Made by a program: the position numbers and the translations under genes. From Oscillospiraceae bacterium (GTDB taxonomy: Bacteria > Bacillota > Clostridia > Oscillospirales > Ruminococcaceae), in NCBI GenBank assembly GCA_025757845.1, contig CP107211.1:1-64000 (forward strand): a DNA stretch of 64,000 bases. The letters are read 5' to 3'. Of the stretch, positions 7,761 through 17,956 are shown piece by piece. Under the pieces are notes generated by a model that was not told the DNA's origin, made no database searches, and saw nothing but the letters and a program-made list of their open reading frames with translations. Each line of letters begins with the position of its first letter. The stretch's first letter is position 1.

Positions 7761-9665
7761 ATGACCAAAAAGCAAAAAAAGAGCCTGCAGCAGATCCTGA
7801 TCGCGCTGGCCCTTGTGATCCTGCTCAAGCTGCTGCTCCGTGTGCTGCCGGCACTTCCCACCCCGGTGGAGCTGCTGCTCTACCTCATCCCGTACTTTGT
7901 GGTGGGCAAGGACGTGCTGCGCAAGGCCATCAAGGGCATCAAGAACCGCCAGCCCTTTGACGAGTGCTTCCTGATGGCGGTGGCTACCGTGGGTGCCTTT
8001 GCCCTGGGCGACTATGTGGAAGGCTGCGCCGTTATCCTCTTTTACCAGATCGGCGAGCTGTTCCAGAGCGTGGCCGTGGGCAAGAGCCGCCAGAGCATTT
8101 CCAGCCTGATGGACATCCGCCCGGACTACGCCAACGTGGAGGACGAGGACGGCAAGCTGGAGCAGGTGGACCCCGATGACGTGGAGGTGGGCACCGTGAT
8201 CGTGGTGCAGCCCGGCGAGCGGGTGCCCATTGACGGTGTGATCGTAGAGGGCACCTCCGCCCTGAACACCGCCGCCCTGACCGGTGAGAGCCTGCCCCGC
8301 GACGTCCAGACCGGAGACGAAGTCATCAGCGGCTGCGTAAACATGACCGGCCTGCTGAAAGTCAGGACTACCAAGGAATTCGGCGAGTCCACCGTCTCGA
8401 AAATTCTCGATCTGGTGGAAAATTCCAGCATGAAGAAGGCCCGCGCCGAAAACTTCATCACCCGCTTTGCCCGGGTATACACCCCGGCTGTCTGCTACGG
8501 TGCGCTGGCGCTGGCCTTCCTGCCGCCTATCGTGCTGCTGCTGATGGGCCAGCCCGCCCGCTTTGGGGACTGGATCTACCGCGCTTTGACCTTCCTGGTC
8601 ATCAGCTGCCCCTGCGCACTGGTCATCAGCATTCCGCTGAGCTTCTTCGGCGGCATCGGCGGTGCTTCCGCCTGCGGTATCCTGGTCAAGGGCTCCACCT
8701 ATCTGGAGGAGCTGGCCCGCACCGGCATCGTGGTGTTTGATAAGACCGGCACCCTGACCCAGGGCACCTTCAAGGTCACCGGCGTCCACCCGGCCGACGG
8801 CATCACCGACGAACAGCTGGTGGAGGCCGCCGCCCTGGCCGAGAGCTGGTCCAAGCACCCCATCTCCCTGAGCATCAAGGCCGCCTACGGCAAGGAGATC
8901 GACACCTCCCGCGTGACCGACGTGGAGGAGCTTGGCGGCCACGGCGTGACCGCCAAAGTGGACGGTAAGGCCGTTGCCGCCGGCAACGCCCGTCTGATGG
9001 AGCGGCTGGGCCTTTCTGCCCCCGCCGTGAGCGAGACCGGCACCGTCGTGCACGTTGCCATCGACGGCCGATACGCCGGTTACCTGCTCATCGCCGACGT
9101 GGTCAAACCCCACAGTGCCGAAGCCATCCGGGCCATGAAGGCCGCCGGAGTGCGCAAGACCGTCATGCTCACCGGCGACGCCGAGCCGGTGGCCAAGGCC
9201 GTTTCTGCCCAGCTGGGTCTGGACGAATACCACGCCGGTCTGCTGCCCGGCGACAAGGTGGACCAGATCGAAACACTCATCGCCGCCAAGAAGTCCAAGG
9301 AGAATCTGGCCTTTGTGGGCGACGGCATCAACGACGCCCCGGTGCTGTCCCGCGCCGATGTGGGCATCGCCATGGGTGCCCTGGGCTCTGACGCCGCCAT
9401 TGAAGCCGCCGACGTGGTGCTGATGGACGATGACCCGGCCAAGATTGCACTGGCCATGCGCATCGCCCGCCGCACCCTGCGCATCGTGTACGAGAACATC
9501 GTGTTCGCGCTGGCGGTCAAGTTTGCCTGCCTGCTGCTGGGTGCCATCGGTATGGCCAGCATGTGGACAGCCATCTTTGCCGACGTGGGCGTCATGGTCA
9601 TTGCCGTGCTCAACGCCACCCGCGCCCTGTACACCAAAGATCTTGTCAGGAAGAGCCAGCTGTAA
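7761..9665 (+). CDS. P1B-type Zn/Cd-transporting ATPase without HMA domain
   Basis: A 634-residue heavy-metal pump. In order: membrane helices, actuator loop with TGESLPR, the ion-binding CPC motif in ISCPCALVIS (about residue 283), phosphorylation site DKTGTLT (about 327), nucleotide-binding SKHPIS, hinge GDGINDAP (about 520), and last helices with the Asp in FADVGVMVIAVLNA. CPC plus that Asp fits Zn2+/Cd2+/Pb2+ pumps (ZntA/CadA type). It begins directly at the first membrane segment, with no N-terminal metal-binding domain, which is instead encoded by the separate gene upstream. AAAGGAGCG lies before the ATG. Confidence 0.93.
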   Translation: MTKKQKKSLQQILIALALVILLKLLLRVLPALPTPVELLLYLIPYFVVGKDVLRKAIKGIKNRQPFDECFLMAVATVGAFALGDYVEGCAVILFYQIGELFQSVAVGKSRQSISSLMDIRPDYANVEDEDGKLEQVDPDDVEVGTVIVVQPGERVPIDGVIVEGTSALNTAALTGESLPRDVQTGDEVISGCVNMTGLLKVRTTKEFGESTVSKILDLVENSSMKKARAENFITRFARVYTPAVCYGALALAFLPPIVLLLMGQPARFGDWIYRALTFLVISCPCALVISIPLSFFGGIGGASACGILVKGSTYLEELARTGIVVFDKTGTLTQGTFKVTGVHPADGITDEQLVEAAALAESWSKHPISLSIKAAYGKEIDTSRVTDVEELGGHGVTAKVDGKAVAAGNARLMERLGLSAPAVSETGTVVHVAIDGRYAGYLLIADVVKPHSAEAIRAMKAAGVRKTVMLTGDAEPVAKAVSAQLGLDEYHAGLLPGDKVDQIETLIAAKKSKENLAFVGDGINDAPVLSRADVGIAMGALGSDAAIEAADVVLMDDDPAKIALAMRIARRTLRIVYENIVFALAVKFACLLLGAIGMASMWTAIFADVGVMVIAVLNATRALYTKDLVRKSQL

Positions 9666-9681
9666 CGCTGCTGCTTTCCAT

Positions 9682-9723
9682 AAAAAATGCCTGACCGCCA
9701 ACGACAACGGTCAGGCATTTTTG
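9682..9723. terminator. Bidirectional terminator between the ATPase and glpP
   Basis: AAAAAATGCCTGACCG pairs with GGTCAGGCATTTTT around an 11-base loop, serving both convergent genes. Confidence 0.88.
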
Positions 9724-9736
9724 TGTTTTCCGGGAT

Positions 9737-10300
9737 TCAGATGTCCCACAGCTCCGGGGCAGAGGTGGACACCGCCGAGGCACCGGCCCGCATGGCGGCC
9801 ATGACGTCGGCCTTGTCCCGCAGCAGACCGCCCGCGATCACCGGCACCCGGGTGCGGGTACTGATCTCGGTGATGACCCGGGGCATGATGCCGGGCAGGA
9901 TCTCCACAAAGTCCGGCTTGCCTTGTTCCAGCTGGCCGGAAAGGTTGTTCAGGGAAAGGGAGTCCAGGATGAACGCCCGCTGGATGGTCAGCAGGCCCTG
10001 ATGGCGCGCCCGCCGGATCAGGGACGGGTGGGTGGAAATGATGCCGTCCGGGTGGCACAGCGCAATGAGGGAATTCACGGCAACTTCCCGCGCCGAAAGG
10101 CCGTCCACAAGGTCGATGTGCACGACGGCCAGCTTTCCGGCCGCGTGGATGCGCCGGACCAGCTCCCCCACATTGAGCAGGGTGCTCGCCAGCAGAAAGA
10201 CCGTGCTGCAGGGCGAGGCCAGGGCAGCCGTCAGAGCGTCATCCGTCTTGACGGCTGCGATCACCGGCTCGTCCAGCAGAGTTTCAGCAAGTGGATGCAT
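9737..10300 (-). CDS. glpP: Glycerol-3-phosphate-responsive antiterminator GlpP
   Basis: A 187-residue beta/alpha-barrel-like protein. The VHIDLVDGLSAREVAVN, DGIISTHPSLIRRA and PVIAGGLLRDKADV segments are those of GlpP (PF04309). In Bacillus subtilis GlpP with glycerol 3-phosphate binds leader mRNA and lets RNA polymerase pass a terminator before glycerol genes. Here the glp operon at 12.7-17.3 kb has such a leader terminator (17335-17388). The ATG at 10300 has AAGGAG nine bases upstream. An upstream in-frame Met at 10345 has no such site. A membrane-hydrolase gene lies between it and glpK. Confidence 0.9.
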   Translation of the reverse strand: MHPLAETLLDEPVIAAVKTDDALTAALASPCSTVFLLASTLLNVGELVRRIHAAGKLAVVHIDLVDGLSAREVAVNSLIALCHPDGIISTHPSLIRRARHQGLLTIQRAFILDSLSLNNLSGQLEQGKPDFVEILPGIMPRVITEISTRTRVPVIAGGLLRDKADVMAAMRAGASAVSTSAPELWDI

Positions 10301-10387
10301 CGGGCAGGACTCCTTTTCTCTCAGATGGTTCTCATTATCGCACAAAGGGGCCGCACTGTAAAGTGCAGCCCCAGTCTGCGGTTGTGC

Positions 10388-12445
10388 TTATGCCTGGAAA
10401 TAGATCGCGGTGTTGGCCACGGTCATCATGGTCATCAGGATGGTATTCAGGAAGGCCGCAACGTACACGCTGCCGGTCTTTTTGTACAGGTACTTGGCCA
10501 GGCAGGATGCAATGGCCAGCGAGGGCACCAGCGCAAACAGCAGGATGCCGCCAAGGGCCTGTCCCGGGTAGAAGGCAACGCCGGTACGGAACAGGGTGCC
10601 GTACTGCAGCACCAGCCAGAGGAGGATGCCGCCCATGTTGGTCAGAGCAGCCAGCAGGTAGCCCCAGCCGCCCTGCAGCTTTTCGCTGCTGGTGTTGGAG
10701 ATGGCGGCGGCGCCGCTGACAAAGTAGTACACAAAGAAGAACGGCATATACTTGACCGCCGCCGGGATGGCGCTGGCTTCAAAGGTCTTGAAGGCGAAGG
10801 TCCAGATGCGGAAGTCGGTCTTGAAGATGGCATCCACGGCAAACAGGCAGGCGTAGGCGATCACGCTCACCAGCAGTGCCACGCAGAAGGCTGCGGCCAC
10901 AGACACCGGCTTTGCGGCAATGCCGTACTGTTCCAGCGTGATGCCCTTCTGCTTGCGGCCGCCGAACAGGTAGACGCAGACCATGGTCACGATGGAGATG
11001 CAGGCGCAGATGAGAGCCCAGGTCACGATGCTGTTGACGGTGGGGCCCTGCCAGGTGGCATTGGTCTCGAAGATGTTCTTGGTCACCAGCACACGCAGGA
11101 CGATGGAAGCGATCAGGACGCACACCGAGCCGGACAGCCAGGTCTTGCGGTCGTCCTCGGTGCTGCGGGCTGCCAGAACGATGCCCACCACCGACAGGAG
11201 CAGGGCAATGTCACTGGCGTAGCGCATCCAGCGGATGGGCTCTGCGGTCAGACTGCCGTCGTACACGGCGGGGAAGATGATGGCCGGGATCAGCATACCC
11301 ACCACGAACAGGCTGATCGTGCCAAGCTTGCCGGACAGGGTGCCGACGGCCGGGGTGGGTGCTGCGACGGCCTGCTTTGCATTGGACAGGAAGGGCAGCT
11401 TCATCAGCAGCAGGGCAAGAGGTGCCAGCATGAGCAGGAAGCCCACCAGAGCGACCAGCTCAAAGACTTCTTTCCAGTACCAGATTTGGCTGGTGGAAGC
11501 AATGTTCTGCACCAGACCGGACTGGTCGGCAAATGCAGTGGCGTAGAACTCGATGGCATCCTTGGTGGAAGCCTTGGAGAAGTGGTTCCAGGGGTGGATC
11601 TCACGCGGCTGGTAAATGATGCGCTGGCCGCCGTCCGAGCCGGTGTACCAGGTGTCAGCCTGCGGAGCTTCCTGCTCCAGCAGGGTCTTGCCAGCGGTGG
11701 TGGCAACATAGTCCTTGTGGTAGACGGTGCCGCTCTTCGTGGGAGGCTCGTCGGCCGCAAAGAAGAACTCGTCGTACTGGCCGCAGATCTTGCCGATGGT
11801 GCGTCCGCCGAAGGTGGCAACTGCAGCCTCTTCGTCCAGGCCCAGGTAGGAGGTCCAGGAGTAATCGGCACCCATGCTCAAACCGGCCTTGATGATGCGG
11901 TAACCGGCGGCAGCGTAGTTCTGCTCATCCAGATAGATGGCCATCTCGGAGGAGAAGCCGCCCATGGAGTGGCCGCTGACCGCGATCTGACCGTTGCCCT
12001 GTGCATCCTTGGCAACGTAGTCCTGGCTGTACATGTACTGTGCGGCATCCCACAGCGAAGTGGGCCAGAAGTTGAAGAAGCCGCCGGTATTGTCGACGTT
12101 CCCGTGGGAATGGCCGTGGTCATACATATCCAGTGCCAGCACGACATAGCCGCGGCGGGACATCTCGATGGCGGTCTCGTCCTGCATCTCGGCACTGTTC
12201 AGGTAGCCGTGGGTGGTCACGATGGTGGGGTGCGGGTTGGAGACGTCCACGCCCTTGGGCATGTACAACAGGCCCGAAAGGGTGCCGGAGTCGGTATCAA
12301 AGGAAATGCGGGAGACCTTGACCTTGTAGAATGAGGTGTTGAACATCTGGGCAAAAATGCTGCCCAGCAGCATCAACGCCACAGCGATCGCCAGCACAAC
12401 GACCGTGCGCGAACGCTTTTCGGTGGCCTTTGCGGTGCTTTTCAT
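10388..12445 (-). CDS. Alpha/beta hydrolase fused to a polytopic membrane domain
   Basis: A 685-residue protein. Residues about 15-35 are a membrane anchor; about 45-330 form an alpha/beta hydrolase domain with oxyanion motif THGYLN, nucleophile elbow SGHSMGGFSSE, and a late His in IHPWNHFSK; about 340-680 contain ten or so membrane helices. The hydrolase domain would face outside. The two-part layout suggests an acyl or peptidyl ester hydrolase coupled to a transport or lipid-handling domain; the substrate is unknown. The ATG at 12445 has AAGGAGG eight bases upstream. A promoter and leader terminator precede it. It separates glpP from glpK, and may or may not belong to glycerol metabolism. 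Confidence 0.78.
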   Translation of the reverse strand: MKSTAKATEKRSRTVVVLAIAVALMLLGSIFAQMFNTSFYKVKVSRISFDTDSGTLSGLLYMPKGVDVSNPHPTIVTTHGYLNSAEMQDETAIEMSRRGYVVLALDMYDHGHSHGNVDNTGGFFNFWPTSLWDAAQYMYSQDYVAKDAQGNGQIAVSGHSMGGFSSEMAIYLDEQNYAAAGYRIIKAGLSMGADYSWTSYLGLDEEAAVATFGGRTIGKICGQYDEFFFAADEPPTKSGTVYHKDYVATTAGKTLLEQEAPQADTWYTGSDGGQRIIYQPREIHPWNHFSKASTKDAIEFYATAFADQSGLVQNIASTSQIWYWKEVFELVALVGFLLMLAPLALLLMKLPFLSNAKQAVAAPTPAVGTLSGKLGTISLFVVGMLIPAIIFPAVYDGSLTAEPIRWMRYASDIALLLSVVGIVLAARSTEDDRKTWLSGSVCVLIASIVLRVLVTKNIFETNATWQGPTVNSIVTWALICACISIVTMVCVYLFGGRKQKGITLEQYGIAAKPVSVAAAFCVALLVSVIAYACLFAVDAIFKTDFRIWTFAFKTFEASAIPAAVKYMPFFFVYYFVSGAAAISNTSSEKLQGGWGYLLAALTNMGGILLWLVLQYGTLFRTGVAFYPGQALGGILLFALVPSLAIASCLAKYLYKKTGSVYVAAFLNTILMTMMTVANTAIYFQA

Positions 12446-12546
12446 GGGGATCCTCCTTCTTTTTTCAGGGACGTGCCCGGCGGCTGCACTTCCAGAACCA
12501 GCCCCCGGAACAGATGTGAACGGGCGGACAAGGGGTGCGATGGGAA

Positions 12547-12591
12547 CAAAAAATGGGGACGCACTGCGGTCGTGTGGCACAGTGCATCCCC
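12547..12591 (-). terminator. Terminator in the leader of the hydrolase gene / end of the glp operon
   Basis: On the minus strand GGGGATGCACTG pairs with CAGTGCGTCCCC (one G-T pair) around 13 bases, followed by ATTTTTTG. It lies after a promoter (12618-12644) and before the hydrolase start, so it can end glpK transcripts and attenuate the hydrolase gene. The T-tract TTTTTTGTTCCC is the same as in the glp leader terminator at 17335. Confidence 0.75.
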
Positions 12592-12617
12592 ATCTCAATT
12601 CTCTTGGGATGCTTTCA

Positions 12618-12644
12618 GTATACCATTTCTCAACGGTTTGTCAA
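12618..12644 (-). promoter_or_regulatory. Promoter upstream of the membrane hydrolase gene
   Basis: TTGACA and TATACT on the minus strand, spaced 15 bases, with TGG before the -10 making an extended -10. It would start about 165 bases before the hydrolase ATG, upstream of the hairpin at 12547. Confidence 0.6.
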
Positions 12645-12704
12645 CAGACAATTCACAAATTCGTGATTTTTTGTTGGAAGTAGTCAAAGTCCAGACAAAT
12701 TCTT

Positions 12705-14198
<1,494 letters not shown>

Positions 14199-14232
14199 GG
14201 TTCAACGACCTCCGTTTCGCTCAGGGGCGGTT

Positions 14233-14586
14233 TTACAGGTCCCGTGTGGCTACGACATCCACACCGGTGCCGCAGACGTCGGTCAGCACGACCTGCCCGG
14301 TGCGGATGGGTGCGTGCAGCGTGACGCCGTCCAGCGCAGCCATGACCTGCACGATCTTTTCTTTGGGCACCGCCTGCGCGGTCTTGACCGGGCAGCGCGG
14401 ATAGCGCCCGCCCTCGGCCCGCACCGTACTGGTCAGGATACGGGTGGGGTGGGTCAGTTCTTCCTTGCCATAGGCGGCACCGTTGGGGCAGGCATTGCCG
14501 GTTACATTATAATCGTTTTCCGGGTCCACCTGCAAGTGGCAGCCACGGGGGCAGCAGATACAAATGATCTCACACTTTTTGTTCAT
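14233..14586 (-). CDS. DUF1667 iron-sulfur-type protein of the glp operon
   Basis: A 117-residue protein with CEIICICCPRGCHL at its N-terminus, NACPNGAAYG and RCPVKTAQAVPKEKI. The spaced cysteines (CxCCPxGC, C-P-N-G) fit DUF1667, a short family that almost always follows a GlpA-like dehydrogenase and an FAD oxidoreductase. It probably carries an Fe-S cluster and passes electrons from the dehydrogenase complex. Its ATG overlaps the stop of the upstream oxidoreductase gene by four bases. Confidence 0.85.
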   Translation of the reverse strand: MNKKCEIICICCPRGCHLQVDPENDYNVTGNACPNGAAYGKEELTHPTRILTSTVRAEGGRYPRCPVKTAQAVPKEKIVQVMAALDGVTLHAPIRTGQVVLTDVCGTGVDVVATRDL

Positions 14587-15842
14587 TTTGCTACGACCTC
14601 CTCTACTGCAACGGTCAGCGGGCCGTCGGCCTTTGCCAGCAGGACCCCGGGCAGGGTGATGTGCTCCATCTCGCCGGGTGCCATCCGCTGGCGCTTGAAC
14701 CGGGCCAGCTGCTTCTCCCCGCAGGTGATGGTGATCTGGCTGGGGCCGTAATTCTGCCGCACCCGGAACGAGATCTCCACACCCTTGTCCACGTCCGCCG
14801 GGCGCACCCGCTGGGGGACGGTATAGCCCACGCCATTGCCCGGGACAAGGTCCAACACGGCCGCGTCCGGGGTCTCACCGTGGAGCACATAGGCGGCGGC
14901 TGCGGCTCCGGCCCGGTCGCTCTCGCCGGAAACAAAGTCCACCAGATCGTGCACATGCACCACGTTGCCGCAGGCAAACACGCCGGGAATGCCGGTCTCC
15001 ATATTCTCGTAGACCACGGCTCCCTTGGTGTGGGGGTCCATCGGGATGCCGGCCTGCCGGGTCAGCTCGTTTTCCGGGATCAGGCCCACACTGAGCAGGA
15101 TGGTGTCCACGTCAAATTCCATCTCGGTGCCCGGAATGGGGCGGCGGTTCTCGTCCACCTTGGCCACAATGGCCTTTTCCACCCGGGTATCGCCCTGAAT
15201 GTCCACGATGGTGTGGGACAGGTACAGCGGGATGTCAAAATCCTGCAGGCACTGCACAATGTTGCGGGTCAGGCCGCCGGAATAGGGCATGACCTCCACG
15301 CAGGCCAGCACCTTGGCCCCTTCCAGCGTCATCCGCCGGGCCATGATCAGGCCGATGTCGCCGCTGCCCAGAATGAGCACCCGTTTGCCTACCAGATAGC
15401 CCTCCATGTTGACATAGCGCTGGGCGGCACCGGCGGTGTAGATGCCGGCCGGGCGGGTGCCCGGGATGCCGATGGCCCCGCGGGTGCGCTCCCGGCAGCC
15501 CATGCAGAGGATGACGCTCTTTGCTTCGAGGATCTGGTAGCCCTTCTCCTTGCTGACACAGTGGATCTTTTTATCCGGCGTGACCTCCAGCACCATGGTG
15601 CCCAGCTCCACCCGGACGCCGGTGGAGCGCAGCATTTCAATGTAGCGCCCGGCGTACTCCGGGCCGGTGAGCTGCTCGCCGAAACGGTGCAGCCCGAAGC
15701 CGTTGTGGATGCACTGGTTCAGGATGCCGCCCAGCTCGTTGTCACGCTCCAAAATCAGAATATCGCGCAGGCCGTGCTGCCATGCGCTGTAGGCTGCGGC
15801 AAGGCCTGCAGGGCCGCCGCCGACGATGACCAGATCAATCAT
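14583..15842 (-). CDS. FAD-dependent pyridine nucleotide-disulfide-type oxidoreductase of the glp operon
   Basis: A 419-residue flavoprotein. FAD motif VGGGPAGLAAA at residues about 7-17, second dinucleotide motif ILGSGDIGLIMARRM about residue 155-169, and a FACGNVVHVHDLVD segment late in the chain. It resembles the NADH-type partner found with GlpA-like proteins in Firmicutes, replacing the GlpB/GlpC of enteric bacteria. Its start overlaps the stop of the dehydrogenase gene by eight bases, and its stop overlaps DUF1667 by four, so the three are tightly coupled. Confidence 0.85.
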   Translation of the reverse strand: MIDLVIVGGGPAGLAAAYSAWQHGLRDILILERDNELGGILNQCIHNGFGLHRFGEQLTGPEYAGRYIEMLRSTGVRVELGTMVLEVTPDKKIHCVSKEKGYQILEAKSVILCMGCRERTRGAIGIPGTRPAGIYTAGAAQRYVNMEGYLVGKRVLILGSGDIGLIMARRMTLEGAKVLACVEVMPYSGGLTRNIVQCLQDFDIPLYLSHTIVDIQGDTRVEKAIVAKVDENRRPIPGTEMEFDVDTILLSVGLIPENELTRQAGIPMDPHTKGAVVYENMETGIPGVFACGNVVHVHDLVDFVSGESDRAGAAAAAYVLHGETPDAAVLDLVPGNGVGYTVPQRVRPADVDKGVEISFRVRQNYGPSQITITCGEKQLARFKRQRMAPGEMEHITLPGVLLAKADGPLTVAVEEVVAK

Positions 15843-17280
15843 GGTTGGTTCCCTCCTGCTTGGTTTCGCACAGTAAGACGTTGCTGCCTGCCTTGTCCTG
15901 CAGGACGTCCAGCGGGTCGATGCCCCGCGTCCGGCTGATGAGCTCCAGCACCCGGGGCCCGCAGAAGCCGCCCTGACAGCGGCCCATCCCGGCGTTGCAG
16001 CGGCGCTTGACGCCGTCGATGGTGGTGGCCGGGATCTCGGTGTGCAGGGCGTCCAGGATCTCGCCCTCGGTGATGGTCTCGCAGCGGCAGATCACCCGGC
16101 CGTAGGCGGGGTCCCGGGCAATGAGCTTTGCCTTTTCTTCCGGCGGCAGCTCCTTGAACCGCACCCGGGTGCGGCCGTCCCGGTAATCCGTTTTGGCCGC
16201 AGGCAGATCCCCGTGGCCTTCCAGAATGCGGACCACCTCTTTGGCAACGGCCGGTGCGCTGGACAGGCCCGGCGATTTCATACCGGCCAGGTCGATGAAG
16301 CCGGGTGCACCTTCCGCCTCGCCGATGACGAAATCCCCGGTGTCCACATTGGCGCGGACGCCTGCAAAGTTGCGGATGGACTCGCCGAAGCGGATGTCCG
16401 GCACGCTGCGGCGTGCGGCCGCGCTGACAAAGGCCAGCCCGGCGGCGGTGCAGGCGGTGTCATCGCCCGCCACCGGCTCGGCATTGGGTCCAACGATCAG
16501 GTTGCCGTGAACGGTAGGTGCCACCAGCACGCCCTTGCCGTTTTCGTTGGGGCACTGGAAGATGACATGCTGCACCCGCGTGCCTTCCGATTTGTCCAGA
16601 AGGTAATATTCGCCGCGGGTGGGCTGGATGGTGAACCGGTGCGGAGCGGCCATGTCGTGCACGGCATCGGCCCGGATGCCGGCGGCGTTGACAACGTAGC
16701 GGGCCTCCACCACGCCGGACGGCGTGGTCAGCGCCCATCCGGACGCGGTTTTCTGAATGCCGGTGACCGGGCTGCTGAGGTGGAGTTCCACCCCGTTGCG
16801 CACCGCCACCTCCGCCATGGCCAGCGCATATTCCCATGGGCTGACGATGGCCGCGCTGGGTGCATACAGCGCTCCGGCCACCTCCGGCGAAAGACCGGGC
16901 TCCATGGCCCGTGTTTCCTCTGCCGACAGCAGCCGGATGCCCGGCACCCCGTTGGCAAGGCCGTTTTCGTACAGCTTCTGCAGATGCGGCAGCTCCGCCG
17001 GGCTGAGGGCCAGCACCAGACTGCCGCACTGCCGGTACGGCACATCCAGCCGGGCGCAGATCTCTTTGGCCAGTGCAACGCCCTCCACATTGAGCCGTGC
17101 CATCCGGGTGCCCGGCTCGGGGTCGTACCCAGCGTGCAGAATGGCACTGTTGGCCTTGGTGGTGCAGTCGGCCACATCGTTCTCGGCCTCAAAAATTGCA
17201 GTGTGCAGCGGATAATGCGAGAGCTCATAGGCGGCAGCCGCGCCAACGACACCGCAGCCGATGATTGCTACATCCAGCAT
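15835..17280 (-). CDS. GlpA-like anaerobic glycerol-3-phosphate dehydrogenase with BFD-type [2Fe-2S] domain
   Basis: A 481-residue protein. Residues 1-360 are a DAO-type FAD oxidoreductase (GCGVVGAAAAYELS at about 8-21, HAGYDPEPGTRMA). Residues about 400-460 are a BFD-like domain with ligands in VICRCETIT and the CNAGMGRCQGGFCGP block. This is the GlpA layout, oxidising glycerol 3-phosphate to dihydroxyacetone phosphate. It is first in the operon; CAGGAGG lies before the ATG. Expression is likely set by the leader terminator at 17335-17388 and GlpP. Related enzymes oxidise 2-hydroxyglutarate, but the glycerol kinase neighbour supports this assignment. Confidence 0.88.
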   Translation of the reverse strand: MLDVAIIGCGVVGAAAAYELSHYPLHTAIFEAENDVADCTTKANSAILHAGYDPEPGTRMARLNVEGVALAKEICARLDVPYRQCGSLVLALSPAELPHLQKLYENGLANGVPGIRLLSAEETRAMEPGLSPEVAGALYAPSAAIVSPWEYALAMAEVAVRNGVELHLSSPVTGIQKTASGWALTTPSGVVEARYVVNAAGIRADAVHDMAAPHRFTIQPTRGEYYLLDKSEGTRVQHVIFQCPNENGKGVLVAPTVHGNLIVGPNAEPVAGDDTACTAAGLAFVSAAARRSVPDIRFGESIRNFAGVRANVDTGDFVIGEAEGAPGFIDLAGMKSPGLSSAPAVAKEVVRILEGHGDLPAAKTDYRDGRTRVRFKELPPEEKAKLIARDPAYGRVICRCETITEGEILDALHTEIPATTIDGVKRRCNAGMGRCQGGFCGPRVLELISRTRGIDPLDVLQDKAGSNVLLCETKQEGTNHD

Positions 17281-17334
17281 AAAAACCTCCTGATCTTCTG
17301 CCTGTCACAGCATGCTCGTTTGCGTAGCGGGAAC

Positions 17335-17388
17335 AAAAAAGAGCAGAGCAAACAAAAGGGAACAGGCTCCCTCTTGTTTGTTCTGCTC
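17335..17388 (-). terminator. Leader terminator of the glp operon, candidate GlpP antitermination target
   Basis: On the minus strand GAGCAGAACAAACAAGAGGG pairs with CCCTTTTGTTTGCTCTGCTC with few mismatches, followed by TTTTTT. It lies in the 130-base leader between the promoter at 17418-17446 and the first glp gene. GlpP-controlled genes in Bacillus have this arrangement. Confidence 0.82.
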
Positions 17389-17417
17389 GCTTCTCTGAAC
17401 AAACACTTGATGGCTTT

Positions 17418-17446
17418 ATGATAATGCAGATTGCACAAGATGTCAA
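17418..17446 (-). promoter_or_regulatory. Promoter of the glp operon
   Basis: TTGACA, 17 bases, TATCAT on the minus strand, about 140 bases before the first glp ATG. Confidence 0.85.
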
Positions 17447-17487
17447 GCATTTGTGGAAAATAAATGCATCTTTCGTGTCGGAACGGT

Positions 17488-17721
17488 TCAGGACTTGCGC
17501 AGCAGGTCGGTAAACCAGGCACTGACCTGACGGTAGATCTCCGGGTCTGTGACCGACAGGTCGAACGGATAGGTCCCGTCCTCGGCCAGCACGGCACAGG
17601 CCGCCCGGACCTTCTGCATAGCCTGCGGATCAAAGGCCTTATCCCGCCGCCCGGAAAGGCAGTTCATCAGGACGTCATCCTTCCAGCTCAGCAAGAACTC
17701 AAATGCTTCTGTGTTGTTCAT
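17488..17721 (-). CDS. Small protein of unknown function (77 aa)
   Basis: The frame from ATG 17721 reads MNNTEAFEFLLSWKDDVLM and ends WFTDLLRKS. A good AGGAGG lies ten bases upstream, and a TTGACA/TACAAT promoter is at 17767-17796, so this is probably a real gene. It is soluble, acidic in the first half, with no cysteine ligands pattern or membrane helix. I do not recognise the family. It sits just upstream of the glp promoter but in the same direction. Confidence 0.6.
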   Translation of the reverse strand: MNNTEAFEFLLSWKDDVLMNCLSGRRDKAFDPQAMQKVRAACAVLAEDGTYPFDLSVTDPEIYRQVSAWFTDLLRKS

Positions 17722-17766
17722 TCCAAAATTCCTCCTGTTCCATTGCCCGACATGGTTTCTGTTCCC

Positions 17767-17796
17767 ATTGTAAGGGTTTCTTCCAGCGGATGTCAA
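17767..17796 (-). promoter_or_regulatory. Promoter of the 77-residue protein gene
   Basis: TTGACA, 18 bases, TACAAT on the minus strand, about 45 bases before the ATG. Confidence 0.7.
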
Positions 17797-17868
17797 CCGT
17801 TTTTTCGTCGATTCTCCCATACAGAAATGCAGGAAGTCTCTGCAGAGCGTGCCGCACATCCGGGCTTC

Positions 17869-17896
17869 TTGTCTCTCCGCCCGAATATGCTATAAT
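17869..17896 (+). promoter_or_regulatory. Promoter of the zinc-ribbon membrane protein gene
   Basis: TTGTCT, 16 bases, TATAAT, with TGC before the -10 (extended -10). Confidence 0.7.
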
Positions 17897-17956
17897 GAAA
17901 GCAGCCAATCTCCTCACGCCTTTTTCTCATGCCGATCAATGGGAGGTATTTTTTCG

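Noticed and set aside
7311..9707. 798-codon minus-strand frame opposite the P-type ATPase
   Set aside because: Its translation is low-complexity, His/Gly/Gln-rich sequence with no domain, typical of the antisense frame of GC-rich genes; no ribosome binding site.
9923..12334. 803-codon plus-strand frame opposite glpP and the membrane hydrolase
   Set aside because: No recognisable domain, crosses two well-supported minus-strand genes.
12547..12644. T-box or riboswitch before the membrane hydrolase gene
   Set aside because: No UGGNACC T-box sequence or known aptamer motif; only a promoter and a simple terminator hairpin are seen.
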